Source: Phytophthora hibernalis
Taxonomy: Eukaryota > Oomycota > Peronosporomycetes > Peronosporales > Peronosporaceae
Assembly (NCBI GenBank): GCA_012656075.1
Contig: JAAKBF010000339.1
Location: 248,001 to 312,000, forward strand
DNA: 64,000 bases
Direction of reading: 5' to 3'
The notes under the pieces were generated by a model. It was not told the origin of the DNA. It saw nothing but the letters and a program-made list of their open reading frames with translations, and made no database searches. Shown one piece after another: positions 24,477-35,804 of the stretch. Made by a program: the position numbers and the translations under genes. The stretch's first letter is position 1, and each line of letters begins with the position of its first letter.

Positions 24477-25400
24477 GTGCTCGTGAAGAACACTTGGAAG
24501 GAGCAGGATCACTGGAGTTGCTTTGTTCTTGACACCGACGTTCTTGCGGTATGGCCCGAAGTCCATATCAGCCCGTTCGGTGTCGTGGACAAAGGTGACG
24601 CAGATCGACTTACTACCTGCAGGGTCATTCACGATTTCCCATTCACAGAAGGCCAGTCGATCAATACCGTCACGGACACCGACCTCTTATGCACGCCCAC
24701 TTTCGAACCGTGCGATGCAATTGCAGTGGAGATTATCTGACAAAAGCAGGAATACCCCGAGTCCGTCCAGTTGCAAGCCGGCGACGTCGCGTCCGCATTC
24801 CGGAATGTTTGCACACACAGCGAGTGCGTATCTGTTTGGAGGTCGGCTAGTGCAGGACAAGGCACTAGTTATCGACACTTCGGCTGCATTCGTCTGGTAC
24901 GGTTCTCCGGCCAGTTATGGTGTCGTGGGAGGCGCCATCGCGCACATCCACGGCAGCTCCGTTAATCCGTACAGAGCTTGGGGCCCTACAACTACTACTG
25001 AATGGATGACCACGTCAATGTCGCGGTCGACATTGGGGACAATTGCGGTGCCGTCGAACGATCACTACGGAACGCCATGACCACCGTTCTTGGCCACGGA
25101 GCGATAAAAGAGGAAAAGTTCACGAAATGGAGTTCCCGCCAAACGGTGCTTGGCCTTATACTTGACACTGTGGCGGGGACAGTCGCCATGTCGGAAGCAA
25201 AGATCTGCAAGACCAAAGCAAGAGCCCGGAAAGCGCTCACAGTAGATCATCTCAGCCGGTCGGAGTACCGTTCGCTCCTTGGGAGCCTACAACACGTAAC
25301 TACTTGCGTGCGACCAGCTCGGCCATTTCTCCAACGGTTGTGTCAGCAGGAACGTTTTCTCCCTGATGGCACCGCGTTCCAGTCTCTTCTGAGATGAAGC
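24477..25400 (+). pseudogene. DIRS-type reverse transcriptase
   Basis: Polymerase blocks appear in order, in shifting frames: SPFGVVDKG and IHDFPFTEGQSINTVTD (24,560-24,680), GDVASAFRNVCTHS (about 24,780), GSPASYGVVGGAIAHIHG (about 24,900-24,955), the catalytic WMDDHV (about 25,000), and LGLILDTVAGTVAMSEAKI with SLLGSLQHVTTCVRPARPFL (25,150-25,340). The set is characteristic of DIRS-type polymerases. At least three frame changes are needed. Confidence 0.8.
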
Positions 25401-25900
25401 TGGATCTCATTTGGTGGTCCAGCATCTTATACTCACCACAGCTCAACGACGTGTCATTGGAATACTTTCACATTATCGTTGAAATGGATGCCTCCGACAG
25501 TGCCGTTTGTACCCTCGTCCTCGCGGACCGAGTGACGTTACGCTATCCATTTAACACGGTCGAGCGGGGTCTCATCGATGCTACCAAGGAGGATCCACGC
25601 GTCGGCTTCGACATCAACTACCGCGCCCTGCTGTCATGTGCATTCGCTGTCCACGCCAGGGGCGCGGACTGGTCCTCGCGACGGTCGTCGGCCGGTTCAC
25701 GACAAGTCCACGTCCAGTTCAGAATCGACAATACATCCGCGGTGGCATGGCAGAACAAAATGGCGTTGCGCAATCGACGCCTCAGACCGTCATACGTTTG
25801 CTCCGTCATTGGGAACTGAAGTTCGGGCTGCGTTTCTCGGCTACCCACATGGCCGGCGTCGACAACCGGATCGCGGACGCAGGCTCCCGCTCTAACAGCA
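25401..25900 (+). pseudogene. DIRS-type RNase H
   Basis: Follows the polymerase. Shows VEMDASDSAVCTLVL (first Asp), FRIDNTSAVAWQNKMALRN (about 25,720-25,770) and, in another frame, LRHWELKFGLRFSATHMAG with NRIADAGSRS (25,800-25,895). This order matches retroelement RNase H domains. Confidence 0.75.
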
Positions 25901-25949
25901 ACAACGTCATGACCTCCTTAAATAACGAACTAACCTATGGTTGGACGCA

Positions 25950-27005
25950 GGTCACCCCGATCGGGGACGTTTCGAGTCTGGAAGCGACATGGCTTACTAT
26001 CTCCGAGCACATTCGGTCGCGCCATCTACATACAACAAGTACCACAGCTCACTGAGGGCGTGGTACGCCTGGACATCATCCAACCAGCGCTTCCCGGTTA
26101 CGCGTCGGACGTCAAGCTCCAGTTCATTACCAATTTCATAGTACACGGGTTTCAGCACGGATATGGATCCGGCCTCCCAATCCGTGGCACCACTATCGCA
26201 GCCACACTTCATGGTATCCGGCACTTCTTCCTGGCCGCCAGCCTTGATTTCCCTAGCGATCATCTACAAATTCGCATGGTCCTAAAAGGCGTCGCACGTC
26301 TCGACGGTCCAGTCCGGTCCAAGGCCCCGGTGTGGCTCTAACTACTCGAACGCTGCTACAGCGTACTCAACATGACATCGCCTTCAGACCAAGCTCTCTA
26401 GGGGTGTTGTGTCTGTCGTTCTTCTTTCTCCTCCGGCGCTCCAAGATCGCTTCTAAAGGAAATATGTTCGCGTTGTTCGCTCTCAAGGCATAGGATATTG
26501 CAGTTCTAGGGCACTCCGGTGTAGCCGTCCACACCTCACACGAAGCCGCGTCCGTGCGTATCCGACTGAAGGGTCCAAGACAAACCAGCGCGGCACGCCA
26601 ACGCTTCGGATGTTGAACAGCTCAGACCATCACTTCCTGTGCCCAGTTTTCGGCGCTCTCTGTCTACTCAAGACCCGGAGTGATCTTCCACTGAATATTC
26701 CGGTGAGCGTGTTCATCAACGACAGCGGCCAGCCAAGCTGCATCTCAGCGACGACAGTGGCAACGCTACTCCGTAAAGCTGCCTCGAGCATCGGTTACAA
26801 CCCAGCGGAATTCAGTGCGCACTCCCTGCGGGCTGGTGGTGCAACGCACATGTACCGTGCCGGAGTGGATGCACTCACAATTCAGTTTCATGGACGCTGG
26901 GCATCCGACACATTCAAGCAGTACACCAGACTGTGCAAGGAATCTGTCGAGGATCTCGCAGCCAAGTTGGTGTCCCGCCAAAGGCGCATGAGGCGACTTC
27001 AGTGA
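25950..27005 (+). pseudogene. Tyrosine recombinase of the DIRS-type element
   Basis: The enzyme would join the element's DNA circle to the genome. The N-terminal core-binding part is split over two frames (AYYLRAHSVAPSTYNKYHSS near 26,000; IAATLHGIRHFFLAASLD near 26,210). The catalytic part is one frame, 26,610-27,005, with SAHSLRAGGATHMYRAGV (H-x-x-R box), FHGRWASDTF and the nucleophile region QYTRL. Confidence 0.85.
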
Positions 27006-27189
27006 GGGCTTACGGAATCAACTCCTCTACATGGGGTTTCGACTCGATCTCATGACCGAGCCGAAGTTGCTTCTGTAAGCTCTCACTGAATAAAGTATCG
27101 TGTTTTTGAACCCCATGACGTTGTACACGTGGAAATATGCCTAGTGGATCCAATCCCTGAGTAGGCAAAACTGTATCCTGAACAGACGA

Positions 27190-29640
27190 AACATTCCTCT
27201 ATCAGTGGTGCGGCCGCTGCACTATACGTCCACTACGACACAGCTAGGAACCGGTCGGCTGACAAGTCCATATCGGCATCCTTCTGGGCGGGTCCTCACG
27301 AGCTACGGGCGATGGCACAATACCTACGCGAGCTGGTCATAATATTTGACGCCAGGAAAACACGGGTGCGCACGTACAGCGATGTGCCTATGCTCAGCAC
27401 AGACTCGCGGACTGTTTGGATCACGAGAGTGGGGTCTCGAGCGCGATGTCTGATCATGAAGCGACGGAGTACCTCAGGAACTGCTGGTCGCTCCAAGTAC
27501 TACCGTTTTGGTACGGAGACAGCATGAGCGTCATTTCTACGGTGTAAGACATGGGGAACTATACTTCAAATGGAGGGCGGTTGGCGACCCGGAATACACA
27601 GAGAATATTGCTGATTCCCCGACATGGAAAACGACAATCAATGATATGAGCGAACATGAGCGCAACGTAGAGAGCAGACCGTGAGGAGGTGAACGCACTC
27701 ATGTTCAAGCGGCTCGAGATGCGGGATCGTCTCAACCTCGCACACGCACGACTCGGCCTTCCGATGCTCGATAGCGTAGCGATACGAGCGGACTGACCAA
27801 CAAAGAACTACTGCTTCACAAGGGGTACGGAATCGATCAATATGCAGCCAACTCGAAAACGGAGCAAATTTCGAACGCGGATAATGACACGACCCCCAAT
27901 CGCTACGTTCGACCGGCGACTGGAGATTTAGTCATGACTTCCTATTTCAGGATACTGAGAGACTCATCAAACGCACACAAGGATGCAATAGATGAACCAC
28001 TCGCGACGCTGACCCGAACATCAAACCAGGAGGCTTTTGCCAAGTGGTGCATGTTATATCGTAAGCAGCTCAACATACCCGAAACGAAGAGGAAAACCAC
28101 ACCGGTAGACATACGTCATTGGCTCATCGCGACACCGGCCACGGCCAGACATTTGTTCGCCTTCCTGCCATACCCAGAGCGGGAGGCCAAGGACTGGACG
28201 TGTGCACTTTAGAGGCGTGGGGGCAAGAAGTTTATCGCTAACAGATTGGCGCTATCGGGCGGATCTTGGAAGATACCACGTCCCCTGAAAAGGCAAAGGA
28301 ATTTTGCAGTGAGTGGTTGCAGGCCACCAAGGACGGGACCATTCACCAGGAATCGGCTAAGGCGCTAGCGAGATCTCCTACTAGATGGACCAGACTAACC
28401 GGGTTCCGATCAACAAATGTAGGGCGTAGCCGGATGACATGAGCGAGGCTACGTGACATTTTGCCGTATACTGTCAGTGACTGGAGTGAGACTCCACCAG
28501 GCCGAGCACCGAACGGTTCTAGGGCGCAATGCTACGATCTATTCCAGTTCGTACGGTCTTTATGCCACAATGACTGGAGTACGGCCACGCTAACACCAAC
28601 GGGTAAGGCTTGGGGAGAAAGCAGCGAGGAGAAGGGCCCGCCGGCTTCCTCCCCACCGCGACACTAAGGGCACCGCAATGCCCGGATCGGATGCAGAAGG
28701 AGGGTAATCACTGCAGACCGAACTGTTCACTGATGAACTAGGATTGCCGAGAGAGTGTGGCTGGTCCGAATCGCGCATCGGTGCGAGAAACGCAGTCACG
28801 GGTGGACGGAGATGAGAGGTCAAAGAGTCAAAATTTACACGTGAATACTGGCCAGCCGTGTCGGTATAACACTACCCGACTCGATTCTCCCTAATCTAAT
28901 CAAAATGGGTTCGTGCGTGGACGAACAATTGACGACACGCTGGACCTGTATGACGCAGCACAGAGCATGGTCATCGCCGACCCGGAGCAGCAGGCGGCCA
29001 CAGCCATGGTATTAGACTTAGAAAAGCGTACGACTCCTCGACAGGAGTACATGCTTGGCGTCTTAAGACAAAGGGGTACCCAGAAAAGTTTGTACGAGCT
29101 GTGGCATTCACACACGACGGAACTACTGTCAGGTTCCTTGCTAATGGCACAAAGTCACGGCGGATTTTAGTGACAAGTGACATCCGGCAAGGATGCCCCC
29201 TTGCGCCGATGCTCTTCATATTAGCACTCGACCCACTCTACAGAAAGCTGGACGGATTCATGGGCATAAGGGAGTGATCATGCAATCGACAGCTAGAAAT
29301 TTTGAACTACGCGTTGCTAGGTATGCCGATGATACAGCGGCCTTCCTTCGTCGCCCCGAAGACATTCCAGTGCTAATGAGAAACCTGGACACGTTTGGAG
29401 AGCTTCTGGGCTTCATATCAACACTGATAAAACATTGATAATTGCCTTACACCCGAAAGAAGATCCACTAGACAAGGAGTTACCGCACGGGCTGTAGCGG
29501 GGCTACCAGAAGAGGGACCCTGTCACTCTTCTAAGATGGATACACATCGACTCCACGTCACTTATGGTGTGGAGCACACCAGGGCCACGTCACCGACGTA
29601 CCACAGCCAACAGTTCATACTACATATAGGACAAACTATA
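27190..29640 (+). mobile_element. LINE, 5' part
   Basis: A non-LTR retrotransposon interrupted by the Gypsy element that starts at 29,641; its 3' part resumes at 37,370. Frames before 28,913 are fragmented and I could not identify an endonuclease domain in them. Confidence 0.7.
28913..29440 (+). pseudogene. LINE reverse transcriptase, part
   Basis: Polymerase motifs in shifting frames: RGRTIDDTLDLYDAAQ, a segment reading LDLEK followed by a break, TSDIRQGCPLAPMLFILALD (about 29,175-29,235), and the catalytic RYADDTAAFL (about 29,320-29,350). These are standard LINE reverse-transcriptase blocks. The frame stops at 29,438. Gypsy insertion lies 200 bp further on, within the expected thumb region. 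Confidence 0.8.
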
Positions 29641-29828
29641 GGATACTTAGAAATGGTATTACAGGCCAATTTAAGGTACACCTATAATTACACTCAGTCT
29701 TTAAACTACGCTATTCTAACCACTCAGCTCCCGCAGACCAGGAGCTTGTGAACTGCCGTTCACTAAGAGTTTGTACACTCTTGAAGCTACGCTTCCTCAA
29801 GCAAGGTGCTTGTGTGACCCCGTCACAC
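29641..29828 (+). repeat. 5' LTR of the Gypsy element
   Basis: 188 bp, two mismatches against 37,182-37,369. Starts GGATACTTAG and ends CCGTCACAC. Confidence 0.85.
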
Positions 29829-29910
29829 CTGGTAGCACTTGTAGTCAATCCTACGCCTACGCGGGTAGATTGAGCTACCTGATCCTCTGTGGTCTCAAGA
29901 AGTGAGCCAA

Positions 29911-29983
29911 CATGGATCGCAGTGAGTTTCCTCACTTGACCGGCTCGCAGTTCGAGTCGGTCAAGTGAGGACTGCGATCCATG
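29911..29983 (+). promoter_or_regulatory. Long hairpin in the Gypsy leader
   Basis: Arms CATGGATCGCAGT (29,911-29,923) plus CTCACTTGACC (29,931-29,941) pair exactly with GGTCAAGTGAG (29,959-29,969) plus ACTGCGATCCATG (29,971-29,983). This gives 24 bp with an internal bulge and a 17-nt loop. It lies between the LTR and the gag ATG (30,022). It also holds a short upstream frame starting ATGGATCGCAGT that ends at TGA near 29,968. It could serve packaging, dimerisation or translation control; this is inference. Confidence 0.75.
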
Positions 29984-30021
29984 TCTGCATCTTCGGAAGA
30001 GATGCCTTGCAGAGCTTGATT

Positions 30022-30966
30022 ATGTCAACACATGCCGAGCAGGTCGAACGCGTGAGTGCGTTCGACGCTTATGAACAAGGGCTCATCGCCCATGTGCAGG
30101 GCAACCTGCAGGCCCGGCCTTCGGAGCCAAGGCCGATGCAGCCCAAGCCGTTGAGGCTGAAGGTTCAGTCATATGACGGGAAGGAAGGTGAAAACATTCA
30201 CTTCTGGACGCGAGAAGTCGAGCTGGCCATGGACGCAGCCCTTCTCTCGTCCGAGCAACTTCGAGTCGCTTTGGCGCTCTCCAATCTCGGTGACCGAGCC
30301 AAGACTTGGGCGTATACGCGCGAAGCGACAACCCCAGGATGTTTCACATCATGGGCCCAGCTGTGTGAATAGCTTAGAGCCGCATTTCTACCGGCGAACT
30401 ATGAGAATCGCCAGCGCTCTCGCTCCCTCGCCTGTAAGCAAGGGAAGCGTGAGTTGCACGAGTATATCCAGGAGATGCGAGTACTCGCGGCGTCTCTGGT
30501 GTGGAGCCCCTACCGGAACACATCAAGGTTACCGTGTTCATGGACGGTCTGAGAGTTGGTCCTGCACGCACACAATTATTCCGCGTGCAGGCCAACACCA
30601 TGGAAGCGGCCGTCCAGGTCGCTCTCCAAGAAGCGTACAGCCACAAACAGGCTCGCACTACTGTGTCTGCTTGGCCCTCTTCATCCACGGGCACTGCCGT
30701 AGGCAGTAGGCAGTGTCGGCCAAGGAACTGGCGGAGGTCCTGTTCCTATGGATTTGGGCCTGGCCGAGCAGAACGACATACGCTGCTTCGGCTGCGGCAA
30801 GATCGGGCACATGAAACGTGCCTGTCCCGCGGGTGGACAAAGGAGGCGTTTCCCTCCTCGCCCTTCTCGTCCCGAGGTCGCTGGCAGAGGCCGGAATCCC
30901 ATGGCCAGGGGAATGCAGGCAACCAGTAGGGGCGGGGCGCCCTGCTGGGGAAAGACTAAGCTTTCA
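30022..30966 (+). pseudogene. Gypsy Gag with CCHC zinc knuckle
   Basis: Begins MSTHAEQVERV. The retrotransposon Gag region (SYDGKEGENIHFWTREVE) is followed by an in-frame TAG near 30,370 (probably CAG) and two frame changes (about 30,500 and 30,750). The last frame carries CFGCGKIGHMKRAC, a CCHC knuckle that binds RNA, near 30,784-30,825. Confidence 0.8.
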
Positions 30967-31083
30967 TGAGAGGTGCGCGTGGCGCGCACCATGGAGGTTT
31001 AGCCCCTGAGAGTCTCTGCACACTCGAAGCGAAGAAGGGCAGCGAAGGGCTGCTTATAGTACACGCAAGTGTACGGGATACAA

Positions 31084-31360
31084 TCATCCTTTAAGAATTC
31101 TGATTGATTCTGGGGCGTCCAAGAACTTTGCACGCCGCCAGTCGGTCGCCCGGAATGGGGACAAATACGCCGATGCTCTGCGAGAGGGCAAAGGCAACGG
31201 GCAAGTCTCAGTCAGACTTGCCAACGGATCTGTGGTAGAAGTACCTAAGGTCCTTATGGATCTTGGAGTCAAGTTCGAAGACTTCGACTCGACTGAACGA
31301 TTCCTGTTCTTGACATGGACAAGTATGACTTGATCCTGGGCATTCCATAGCTCGAAAATC
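31084..31360 (+). pseudogene. Gypsy aspartic protease
   Basis: RILIDSGASKNF holds the catalytic D-S-G motif at about 31,106-31,117, and the domain runs through VRLANGSVVEVP to LILGIP before a TAG at about 31,348. It would process Gag-Pol. A Ser/Thr/Ala-rich spacer without a clear domain follows to about 31,900. Confidence 0.75.
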
Positions 31361-31889
31361 ATGAGACCTGGATTGACTGGCGCCGCAAAGCCATTGGAGC
31401 TAGCCGGCCTGCGGCTTCTGACAGAGCCTTGGTGAGTAATGTTCCCACATCTGTCCGAACCCAAAGCTCTAATGGACGCCGATGGAATACCGCGGAGGCC
31501 TCTGCTGCTAACGAACTTGCAGCAAGCCCAGGGGTCTCGGGTAAATCCAGTCCCGCGAGGGAAGATGCAACGCCAGCATCTTCCAGCGCACCAAGTTGTT
31601 GGGCCGTATGGGCATCGACGAAGTCCGCGAAGGACGAAGCCCGTCTACGAGAGGGCACAATCCCACGTGAGACCGGAGAGGTCGAGACCGAGGCCAGCGC
31701 GGAGGTCGCCAGGAGCGTCTCTAGTGTGGGTAACGCAGTTCCACACGGGTCTGTACAGACCCTAGGCGCTGTGCCGAGGCAAGATAAGGCATTGGGTATC
31801 GAAGAATCACGCCAGAAGACGGTTGTGGCTAACAGAGCACCACGCCAAGTGTCTCGACAAGGTGTCAAGACCGAAGCTTCGGGCGAAGC

Positions 31890-33336
31890 TTGGAGTCGGT
31901 TAAGGTTCCGTCGGCACCGCCGCCAGAAGATCGCTATCATATCTTCGACGGCGAGACTGGCCGCAAGGTCAAGTCCGGGTCGGTGCAACTAGATACCCTT
32001 CCAGAGATGCCAGAGCTTCTGAATATCAAAGAAATGTCGATGAGCGACTTTCTGGCCGATCTAAAGGCCGGCGGGATCTCGGAGATGGTACTCCTACGAC
32101 CGGAGTCCACTCCTGAAGAAGCGAACCCTTCCTCTGTAATGGACGAGGACGTCCTGGAGGAGTTCAGGAAGCAGCGCGCAACGCGCTTGGGTTCTCAAGA
32201 ACCCGAATGATCCGGCCTACGCCTTGGTCCGGGAATTCTCGGATGTGGTGTCTAAGGACCCACCATCCCAACTCCCTCCGGACCGAGGAGTGCGGCACGA
32301 GATTGACCTCGTGCCTGGCACAAAATACTGCGTCACCAGGCAGTGGCCACTGCCCCGTGAGCAGTGCGAGGTCATTGATGCCTTCTTTGCCGCCAAGGCG
32401 AAGGCAGGCATGGTGCGAGAATCAAAGTCTCCGCACTCGACGCCCACATTCTGCGTTCGCAAGCCGAACGGGAAGTGGCGTCTGGTTCACGCCTATAACA
32501 AGCTGAACAGCGCAACGGTGCCGGCCCAGACACCCATCCCTCGAAAGGATGTGTTGTTAAACAACATGGTCGGCTGTGAGCTATACAGCGCACTGGATCT
32601 GGTGGACGGGTACTACCAGATCCTGATGCGTCAGAGCGACATACCGCTCACCGCGGTCAGCACCCTTAGCGGGATGCTTTGGGAATGGCTAGTGATGCCT
32701 CAGGGCCTGTCCAATGCCCCAGCGACTTTCAATCGCTTGGTCACGCAGTTGTTCCGACCCTTGCGCGCCTTCACGCAGACGTACTTTGACGACATCTTCG
32801 TCCATAGCCGTGCCGAGGAAGGCAAGACGGCTATTGAAGTGCACCTTGAGCACCTCCGTCGAGTGTTTGAGGTCATGAGAGCCAACAAGCTCTATGCCAA
32901 CATCGACAAGTGCGTCTTTGCCGCCGGAGAAATCAAGGTTCTCGGCTGTTTTGTCAGCAGCGTCGGCGTTCGCGCAGACCCCGAGAAGGTCCGAGCCATC
33001 TCAGCCTGGCCGACGCCAAGATCCCAAAAGGATCTGCGTAGGTGGCTGGGTTTGGCCAACTACTTGCACAAGTACAGTGCAGGATACGCCGGGTTGGCAA
33101 AGCCCTTGTCCGATTTGCTGAAAAAGGACATTGAGTGGCGCTGGGAAAGCCACCACCAGGCGCGTTTGACAGCATCAAGGCGAGCCTTCAATGCGCGCCG
33201 GTCCTGGCTCTGCCGGACGAGACGAAGCCGTTCAGTGTCGTCTGCGACGCCTCCGATTATGCAATCGGCTGCGCGCTGTTGCAAAACGATGAGGAGGACA
33301 CGAGCGAGTTATCTCGTTCCAATCCAGGCAGCTTAA
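31890..33336 (+). pseudogene. Gypsy reverse transcriptase
   Basis: A linker frame (31,890-32,210) shifts into 32,224-33,336. The latter shows STPTFCVRKPNGKWRLVHAY, YSALDLVDGYYQI, MPQGLSNAPATFNRLV and the catalytic YFDD (32,782-32,793), all classic Gypsy polymerase blocks. The frame is lost in GCCACCACCAGGCGCG near 33,160, where RNase H continues in another frame. Confidence 0.9.
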
Positions 33337-35804
33337 GGCCGCCGAAAAGAACTACCCTGTGCACGACAAGGAGCTCCTCGCAATGAAATACGCCCTGGTG
33401 AAGTTCCGGGTGCATCTTCTGGGCTCAACACCCTTTGTGATCTACACCGACCACGCGTCCTTACGGACGGCGACTAATTCGCCACACCTGTCACAGCGGA
33501 TGGCGCGCTGGTTGTCATTCTTCGCGGAATACAACTTCCGCGTTGAATACAAGCCAGGCAAGCTGAACGTGCTTGCCGACGCGCTGTCACGCCGTCCAGA
33601 CTACGAACTGGCTCACATTACGAGAGCCACGAGTGATCTGTATGATCGGATACGCATGGCGTATCGGGACGATGAGACGCTGGCGCCCATCGTCCGCTAC
33701 CTCTCTGCCGGTAAGGACGCCAAACCGACATGGCTCTCGCCGCGGCAGCGTTCGCGCCTGCACCGCTATGAGTGGTCAGACGGGCTACTCTACTTCCGCG
33801 TAGATCCAGCCGACCCTCCTCGGGTAGTCGTTGCGAACGACGAAGATCTGAAGTATGACATACTTCTGGAGGCGCACGACACGCCTTCAGGTGGCCACCT
33901 TGGCCGGGAAAAGACGTTCCTCTCCGTGTCAATGCACTTCTGGTGGGCCCACATGTACAAGTGGGTCGCCACGTACGTCAAGACATGTGAAACATGTCAG
34001 CGTGTGAAGCCCTCGGGCCACGCTTCGGCTCCTCTTCAGAGTCTGCCTGTCCCGGCGGACTGCTGGAAGTCAATGAGCCTTGACTTCGTCTTCGGACTAC
34101 CGGCTGACGCCCGAGGCAACACCGGCATCCTGGTGTTTGTCTGCCGTCTGAGCAAGATGGTGCATCTCGCTCCAGTCCCCGATACGGTGACAGGGGAACA
34201 GACTGCAAAGCTGTTCCTCGATGGCGTGTTCCGCTATCACGGTCTCCCAGAGACCATTGTCTCTGATCGAGACCCGCGCTTTACGGCCAGGTTCTGGAAG
34301 ACCCTGTTCCAATTACTCGGAACCAGACTTCTGATGTCCACCGCGGACCATCCACAAACGGATGGCCAGACGGAGCGGGTTAACCGCGTCCTCGAAGACA
34401 CGCTTCGGAGTGTCTGTGCGGACTCTCCGGGCACTTGGTCGGACCGCCTGCCTATGGTTGAGTTTGCACTCAACAACGCGGTTCACGCGTCGACCGGTTT
34501 TCCCGTTCTACCTGAACGGGCTACGGCAGCCCCAAGTGCCAGTGACACTGCGGGGAAGCTCTGCGGCTTCCATCGTAAGTGGGGAGAGGCTCGGAAAGCT
34601 CTTTCCTCCCAAGTGTCTGACGTGACACCGGTCGCATTGCGAAAGCAATTAAAGACCTTTGTCGATGACAGGCTTAATATCATAAGCCGGGTTAGGGATG
34701 CTATGGCTACCGCCCAAGATAAACAAAAGGAGTACTCTGACAAACATGGAAGAGGAAACATTAACGTGTTTAATGTGGGTGACTTAGTCCTACTTGACAC
34801 TAGGAACTTACCACTAAATCTGGTAAGCTCCGTTGGTAGCAACAAACTGAAGCACCGCTTCATTGGACCTTTCACGGTCCTGGCCAGGCATGGTGCGGCC
34901 TACACGATCGACTTGCCTAAGTCGATGACGACCCACCCGACGTTCTATGTGGGTCGTCTGAAGAGGTATCACGATCCTCAAGGCGACGGCCCTCATACGG
35001 AAGAGGAGGCGGTCCCCGCAAGGGCGACGTCACCTCCACGAATCGAGACGGGGTCTCAGTTGGCGGGGCCAACGACGAAGAATACGGCCGCTGAAAAGAG
35101 GCCTGGTCGTACATCGGCTGCGGGTACGACGGACTCCCACCAAATGAAGGGCCGTACGCGTACGGGCCGTATTGGTAAGGCTGCGCGTACGCATAAGCCT
35201 GCGGTTGAGGCTGGGACTGAGCCGGAGCCCGAGAATGAGTCTCCCGAGGGAGACGCGAGTTCAACTCGCGTCGGAGCTCGGCAATCTCCCCGCGGAGATT
35301 GTCACGATCAAGCTCGGTCATCCGGCGATCCACTCGCTCGTGAATGTCGCCAACTTCGTGGCGCAGATCCGCCAAGGAAACTTGCAGGGCCTCAAGAGCC
35401 CCGCGCTTCCCGGACTGCGCAGCAGCCTGTCCCCCAGGACCAAGACCCAAAGCAATCTCAAGGGCGTACACCCGGTCACGAAGTTGTCGGATCTCATCCT
35501 GCTGGACAAGCACGAACGAGTCCCTGGTCCCAGTCACGGGCCGTGGCGCCTCCTGCCGCGCCGGAGCATCGTACTCAAATGCGTGGGAGGCCCCCGCCGG
35601 CTCTCCTTGACCGTAATGGGGAGACCCACTACCACGTTGAGCGAGTTCTCCGCGAGAGGCGCCGCCAAGGAAGCGCCAACTTTTGGTAAAGTGGCGGGGT
35701 TACCCTCGTCACAGAACTCATGGGAGCCGATTGAACGGCTCCAGGTTGACTGCCCGAAGGCTGTCGGGATCTGGAAACAGACCCGCCGGCAGCTTCGTAA
35801 GTAG
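33135..35804 (+). pseudogene. Gypsy RNase H, integrase and chromodomain
   Basis: RNase H starts in frame 33,135-33,386 (VVCDASDYAIGCAL) and continues in the 776-codon frame 33,359-35,689 (VIYTDHASLRT, VLADALSRRP). Integrase follows: an HHCC finger (GGHLGREK, then CETCQRVKP, to about 34,010), then the DDE core with SLDFVFGLP, VSDRDPRF and HPQTDGQTERVNR (34,080-34,395). After a long low-complexity linker comes a chromodomain. It reads HYHVERVLRERRRQGSANF up to a TAA at 35,687, then VKWRGYP in the next frame and SQNSWEP in the third. One missing T and one missing base beside CCC would explain it. Chromodomains steer integration to marked chromatin. Confidence 0.85.

Larger units (their letters stand above)
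21600..27110 (+). mobile_element. DIRS-type tyrosine-recombinase retroelement, degraded
   Basis: Gag-like, reverse transcriptase, RNase H and tyrosine recombinase segments occur in that order on one strand, the DIRS/Ngaro arrangement. There is no DDE integrase and no LTR. Ends are approximate; the inverted terminal repeats and internal complementary region expected for DIRS were not located. Every domain is broken by frameshifts. Confidence 0.75.

Noticed and set aside
31359..31988. 209-codon minus-strand frame in the Gypsy spacer
   Set aside because: Plus strand carries the protease-polymerase spacer; the minus frame lacks the features seen in the antisense region nearer the 3' LTR.
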